Positions 60,688 through 64,000 of a DNA stretch of 64,000 nt are shown piece by piece. Under the pieces are notes generated by a model, which was not told where the DNA came from, did no database searches, and worked only from the letters and a program-made list of their open reading frames with translations. This DNA comes from Shouchella lonarensis (GTDB lineage Bacteria; Bacillota; Bacilli; Bacillales; Bacillaceae_D): NCBI RefSeq assembly GCF_900096965.1, contig NZ_FMYM01000009.1:1-64000 (forward strand), read 5' to 3'. The translations under genes and the position numbers were made by a program. Numbering within the stretch: the first letter of the stretch is position 1; each line of letters opens with the position of its first letter.

Positions 60688-60723
60688 AGTATAAGTGTGC
60701 CTGAGATATCATTTTATGTGTTT

Positions 60724-60816
60724 TAGACATACGTGGCAGCGTTGATGCGAAAGGTTGCTGACACACCCGGACCCTTTGCCATGGGCGGGTGAGGAAATTT
60801 TCGCGGAGCATGTCTA
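60724..60816 (+). promoter_or_regulatory. Structured leader RNA of the S10 operon
   Basis: A 7-bp closing stem TAGACAT (60724-60730)/ATGTCTA (60810-60816) encloses a hairpin CACCCG-GA-CCC (60764-60774)/GGG-CGGGTG (60783-60791). The form suggests a protein-binding leader; no terminator is seen within it. Confidence 0.55.
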
Positions 60817-60835
60817 TTTTAAAAATGGACGATAA

Positions 60836-61156
<321 letters not shown>

Positions 61157-61216
61157 TGTTTGGATAGAAATAGAAAGAATGATATGATATGACAATTATT
61201 TTAGGAGGTGTAACGG

Positions 61217-61837
61217 ATGTCCAAAGGAATCTTAGGTAAAAAGATCGGCATGACACAAATTTTTTCTGAAACTGGTGACGTCATTCCAGTAACAGTGATT
61301 GAGGCAACACCAAATGTCGTGCTTCAAAAGAAAACAGTTGAATCTGATGGATATGAAGCGATTCAACTTGGGTTTGCAGATGCAAAAAAACCAAACAAAC
61401 CAGCACAAGGTCACGCGGCGAAAGCTGAAACGGCCCCTAAGCGCTTCGTAAAGGAAATCCGTGGTGCAAACGTTGACGAACATGAGGTAGGGCAAGAAGT
61501 CAACGTCGCCATATTTTCAGCGGGAGATATCGTTGATGTGACAGGGACTTCAAAAGGGAAAGGTTTCCAAGGGGCAATTAAGCGCCATAACCAATCTCGT
61601 GGACCAATGTCACACGGATCACGTTATCATCGTCGTCCTGGTTCAATGGGGCCGGTCGCGCCGAACCGTGTATTCAAAGGGAAGTTGTTACCGGGTCGCA
61701 TGGGCGGAGAGCAAGTGACAATGCAAAACCTGGAGATCGTTCGTGTAGACGAAGCACGCAATTTATTGCTCGTTAAAGGGAACGTTCCTGGTGCGAAAAA
61801 AAGCTACGTTACGATTCGTAGTGCAGTAAAAGGGTAA
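61217..61837 (+). CDS. rplC: 50S ribosomal protein L3
   Basis: 206 aa. [12 protein letters not shown] start, [20 protein letters not shown] and [13 protein letters not shown] segments intact, which reach the peptidyl-transferase centre. TTAGGAGGTG upstream. Confidence 0.98.
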   Translation: MSKGILGKKIGMTQIFSETGDVIPVTVIEATPNVVLQKKTVESDGYEAIQLGFADAKKPNKPAQGHAAKAETAPKRFVKEIRGANVDEHEVGQEVNVAIFSAGDIVDVTGTSKGKGFQGAIKRHNQSRGPMSHGSRYHRRPGSMGPVAPNRVFKGKLLPGRMGGEQVTMQNLEIVRVDEARNLLLVKGNVPGAKKSYVTIRSAVKG

Positions 61838-61861
61838 TTTTTAAGAAAGGAGGCCATTCGA

Positions 61862-62485
61862 ATGCCAAAAGTAGCACTTTATAACCAAACAGGTTCACAA
61901 GTAGGAGACGTTGAGCTTGCGGATAGCGTATTTGGGATTACACCAAATCAAAGCGTTCTTCACGACGCGGTTGTTATGCAGCAGTCATCTCTTCGTCAAG
62001 GAACACACAAAACAAAAGGACGTTCGGAAGTACGTGGTGGTGGTAGAAAGCCATGGCGTCAAAAAGGGACTGGGCGCGCGCGTCAAGGCTCCATTCGTTC
62101 GCCACAATGGGTTGGTGGTGGCGTTGTTTTCGGTCCAACACCACGTAGCTATAGCTTTAAACTCCCTAAAAAAGTACGTCGTCTTGCACTGAAATCGGCA
62201 CTGTCTGCCAAAGTGGGTGCAAATGAGATGATTGTCCTAGATCAATTACAGTTTGAAACCATTAAAACAAAAGCAATGAAGGATGTTCTTGCAAATCTCT
62301 CAGTAGATAAAAAGGCGCTCGTTGTGACAGCTGATTTCAATGAAACAGTGGCAATGTCAGCTCGCAACTTGCCGAATGTAACGTTCGTCACTGCTGCAGG
62401 TGTCAATGTTCTTGATTTGCTTAAGCACGACAAGGTCATTATCACAAAAGATGCAGTCGAAAAGGTAGAGGAGGTGCTTGCGTAA
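61862..62485 (+). CDS. rplD: 50S ribosomal protein L4
   Basis: 207 aa. [20 protein letters not shown] and [16 protein letters not shown] (exit-tunnel loop) are normal. AAAGGAGG upstream. In E. coli L4 represses its operon; whether it does so here through the S10 leader is unknown. Stop overlaps rplW start by one base. Confidence 0.98.
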   Translation: MPKVALYNQTGSQVGDVELADSVFGITPNQSVLHDAVVMQQSSLRQGTHKTKGRSEVRGGGRKPWRQKGTGRARQGSIRSPQWVGGGVVFGPTPRSYSFKLPKKVRRLALKSALSAKVGANEMIVLDQLQFETIKTKAMKDVLANLSVDKKALVVTADFNETVAMSARNLPNVTFVTAAGVNVLDLLKHDKVIITKDAVEKVEEVLA

Positions 62486-62772
62486 TGTCAAATGCACGTG
62501 ATATCATTAAGCGCCCTGTGATTACTGAACGTTCAGCTGGTCAAATGGAAGAAAAGAAGTACACATTCGAAGTGGATGTACGCGCAAATAAAACACAAAT
62601 CAAAGATGCGATTGAAGAGATTTTTGAGGTGAAAGTTGACCGCGTGAACACAATGAATTACAAAGGGAAATCAAAGCGATTCGGTCGTTACACAGGCTTT
62701 ACTGCTCGTCGTAAAAAAGCGATCGTCCAGCTTTCTGCTGACAGCAAAGAACTAGACTTCTTTGAAAGCTAA
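62485..62772 (+). CDS. rplW: 50S ribosomal protein L23
   Basis: 95 aa. [20 protein letters not shown] start; docking site for SRP and trigger factor at the tunnel exit. Coupled to rplD (TAATG) with GAGGAGG inside the end of rplD. Confidence 0.97.
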   Translation: MSNARDIIKRPVITERSAGQMEEKKYTFEVDVRANKTQIKDAIEEIFEVKVDRVNTMNYKGKSKRFGRYTGFTARRKKAIVQLSADSKELDFFES

Positions 62773-62798
62773 TCAATAAGAGAAGGAGGGTATCAAAA

Positions 62799-63629
62799 AT
62801 GGCTATTAAAAAGTATAAACCGACCAGTCCCGGACGTCGTAATATGTCAGGATCAGACTTTGCTGAGTTGACAACAGACAAACCGGAAAAGTCGCTTCTT
62901 GCGCCGCTTCATAAAAAAGGCGGACGAAACAACCAAGGTCGCTTAACAGTTCGTCATCAAGGTGGCGGTCATAAGCGGCAGTACCGGATCATCGATTTCA
63001 AGCGTGACAAAGATGGCATCCCAGGTCGCGTTGCTACGATTGAATATGATCCAAACCGTTCAGCAAACATCGCGCTCATCCATTATGTAGACGGAGAGAA
63101 GCGTTATATTTTAGCGCCAAAGGGTCTTACTGTAGGTACAATGATTGAGTCAGGTCCGGAGGCAGACATTAAACCAGGGAATGCACTACCACTTGTAAAT
63201 ATTCCAGTTGGTACAGTCATTCATAATATTGAAATGCGTCCAGGAAAAGGTGGACAACTTGTACGCTCAGCAGGAACTGAAGCGCAAGTGCTCGGTAAAG
63301 AAGATAAGTATGTGCTTGTTCGTTTGAACTCAGGGGAAACACGCTACATCTTGGCGACATGCCGTGCGACCATTGGTCAAGTCGGTAATGTTGAACATGA
63401 GCTCATCAACATTGGTAAAGCAGGACGTTCACGTCATAAAGGGATTCGCCCAACAGTGCGTGGTTCTGTTATGAACCCGAACGATCACCCACACGGTGGT
63501 GGAGAAGGAAAAGCACCAATTGGTCGTCCTTCACCAATGACACCTTGGGGTAAACCAACACTTGGTTTTAAAACACGGAAGAAAAACAAACACTCCGATA
63601 AGTACATTGTACGTCGTCGGAAAAAATAA
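62799..63629 (+). CDS. rplB: 50S ribosomal protein L2
   Basis: 276 aa. [20 protein letters not shown], and the peptidyl-transferase-proximal segment [20 protein letters not shown] with its essential His. GAAGGAGGG upstream. Confidence 0.98.
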   Translation: MAIKKYKPTSPGRRNMSGSDFAELTTDKPEKSLLAPLHKKGGRNNQGRLTVRHQGGGHKRQYRIIDFKRDKDGIPGRVATIEYDPNRSANIALIHYVDGEKRYILAPKGLTVGTMIESGPEADIKPGNALPLVNIPVGTVIHNIEMRPGKGGQLVRSAGTEAQVLGKEDKYVLVRLNSGETRYILATCRATIGQVGNVEHELINIGKAGRSRHKGIRPTVRGSVMNPNDHPHGGGEGKAPIGRPSPMTPWGKPTLGFKTRKKNKHSDKYIVRRRKK

Positions 63630-63689
63630 CGCGGTTTGGCTACGGTTCTTATATGGAACCGTGGGCGAATCACGAAGGGAGGCACTCTC

Positions 63690-63965
63690 ATGGGTCGTAG
63701 CTTGAAAAAAGGACCTTTCGTTGATGGTCATCTAATGAAAAAAGTGGAGAAAGCAACTGAGACAGGCGATAAAAAAGTCATTAAAACATGGTCACGCCGC
63801 TCAACAATTTTCCCTGATTTCATTGGTCACACATTTGCTGTCCACGACGGACGCAAGCATGTACCGGTTTATGTTTCTGAAGATATGGTTGGACATAAAC
63901 TTGGCGAATTTGCTCCTACGCGTACGTACAAAGGGCATGCCGCAGATAAGAAAACAAGACGCTAA
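63690..63965 (+). CDS. rpsS: 30S ribosomal protein S19
   Basis: 91 aa from ATG 63690 ([20 protein letters not shown]), six bases after [35 protein letters not shown] (given in part) is typical. The longer frame to 63636 is not used. Confidence 0.98.
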   Translation: MGRSLKKGPFVDGHLMKKVEKATETGDKKVIKTWSRRSTIFPDFIGHTFAVHDGRKHVPVYVSEDMVGHKLGEFAPTRTYKGHAADKKTRR

Positions 63966-63991
63966 GTAAGTAAGGAAGGAGGACCATTCCC

Positions 63992-64000
63992 ATGGAACAA
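63992..64000 (+). CDS. rplV: 50S ribosomal protein L22, first three codons (cut by window end)
   Basis: ATG at 63992 follows AAGGAGG and opens a frame reading MEQ to the window end. Identity is inferred only from the invariant gene order after rpsS. Confidence 0.75.

Overview
The window is a core chromosomal segment of a Bacillaceae bacterium (Firmicutes) of moderate GC. Evidence: almost every gene is recognisable as the counterpart of an origin-proximal Bacillus subtilis gene and most keep the same order; AGGAGG-type ribosome binding sites; frequent TTG/GTG starts (rpoB, rpoC, sigH, rplK); Gram-positive regulators (CtsR, PurR boxes, T-box, L10 leader, WalRK). The genus cannot be fixed from this sequence alone.

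Layout. (1) 1-6.4 kb: 3' end of a 5S rRNA, a GNAT gene, yaaC, guaB, dacA, pdxS, pdxT, the same order that follows rrnO in B. subtilis. serS, the usual next gene, is absent. (2) 6.4-12.3 kb: accessory export region with a TetR repressor and operator, a DrrAB-like ABC exporter and a large RND transporter. (3) 12.5-25.5 kb: purA with PurBoxes, five tRNAs (Lys-Glu-Asp-Phe-Thr), a DUF2332 gene, a PdaC-like deacetylase, then walR-walK-walH-walI-walJ-htrC, a CxxH/CxxC protein, a DnaA-box cluster and rlmH. In B. subtilis this block lies on the other side of oriC, so it has been moved here while staying co-oriented with its neighbours. (4) 25.6-34.6 kb: a VOC protein, ctsR-mcsA-mcsB-clpC with a CtsR operator, radA, disA, yacL. 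(5) 34.7-36.1 kb: small accessory island with two small membrane proteins on the minus strand around an AbrB/MazE-type antitoxin plus Doc toxin. (6) 36.3-44.0 kb: ispD, ispF, gltX, T-box(Cys)-cysE-cysS, mrnC, rlmB, rae1, sigH. (7) 44.0-64.0 kb: secE, nusG, rplK, rplA, L10 leader-rplJ-rplL, ybxB-like methyltransferase, rpoB, rpoC, rpsL, rpsG, fusA, tuf, then the start of the S10 operon (rpsJ-rplC-rplD-rplW-rplB-rpsS-rplV).

How it works together: housekeeping for nucleotide supply (guaB, purA), PLP synthesis, cell-wall homeostasis (dacA, WalRK, PdaC-like), protein quality control (CtsR regulon, HtrC), genome integrity signalling (radA, disA), aminoacylation and Cys synthesis, and transcription/translation machinery. 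Three small genes usual at these positions in B. subtilis are missing: serS after pdxT, rpmG between sigH and secE, and the L7Ae-like gene between rpoC and rpsL; the last two gaps still carry promoters.

I did not find a clear large undescribed system. The most interesting items are the DnaA-box cluster at rlmH, the AbrB-Doc island with its overlooked small membrane ORFs, the orphan promoter-terminator unit before secE, the hairpin between SD and start codon of nusG, the palindrome built into the str promoter, the duplicated element upstream of rpoB, and the structured S10 leader. All of these rest on reading the sequence by eye; no database search or folding program was run.
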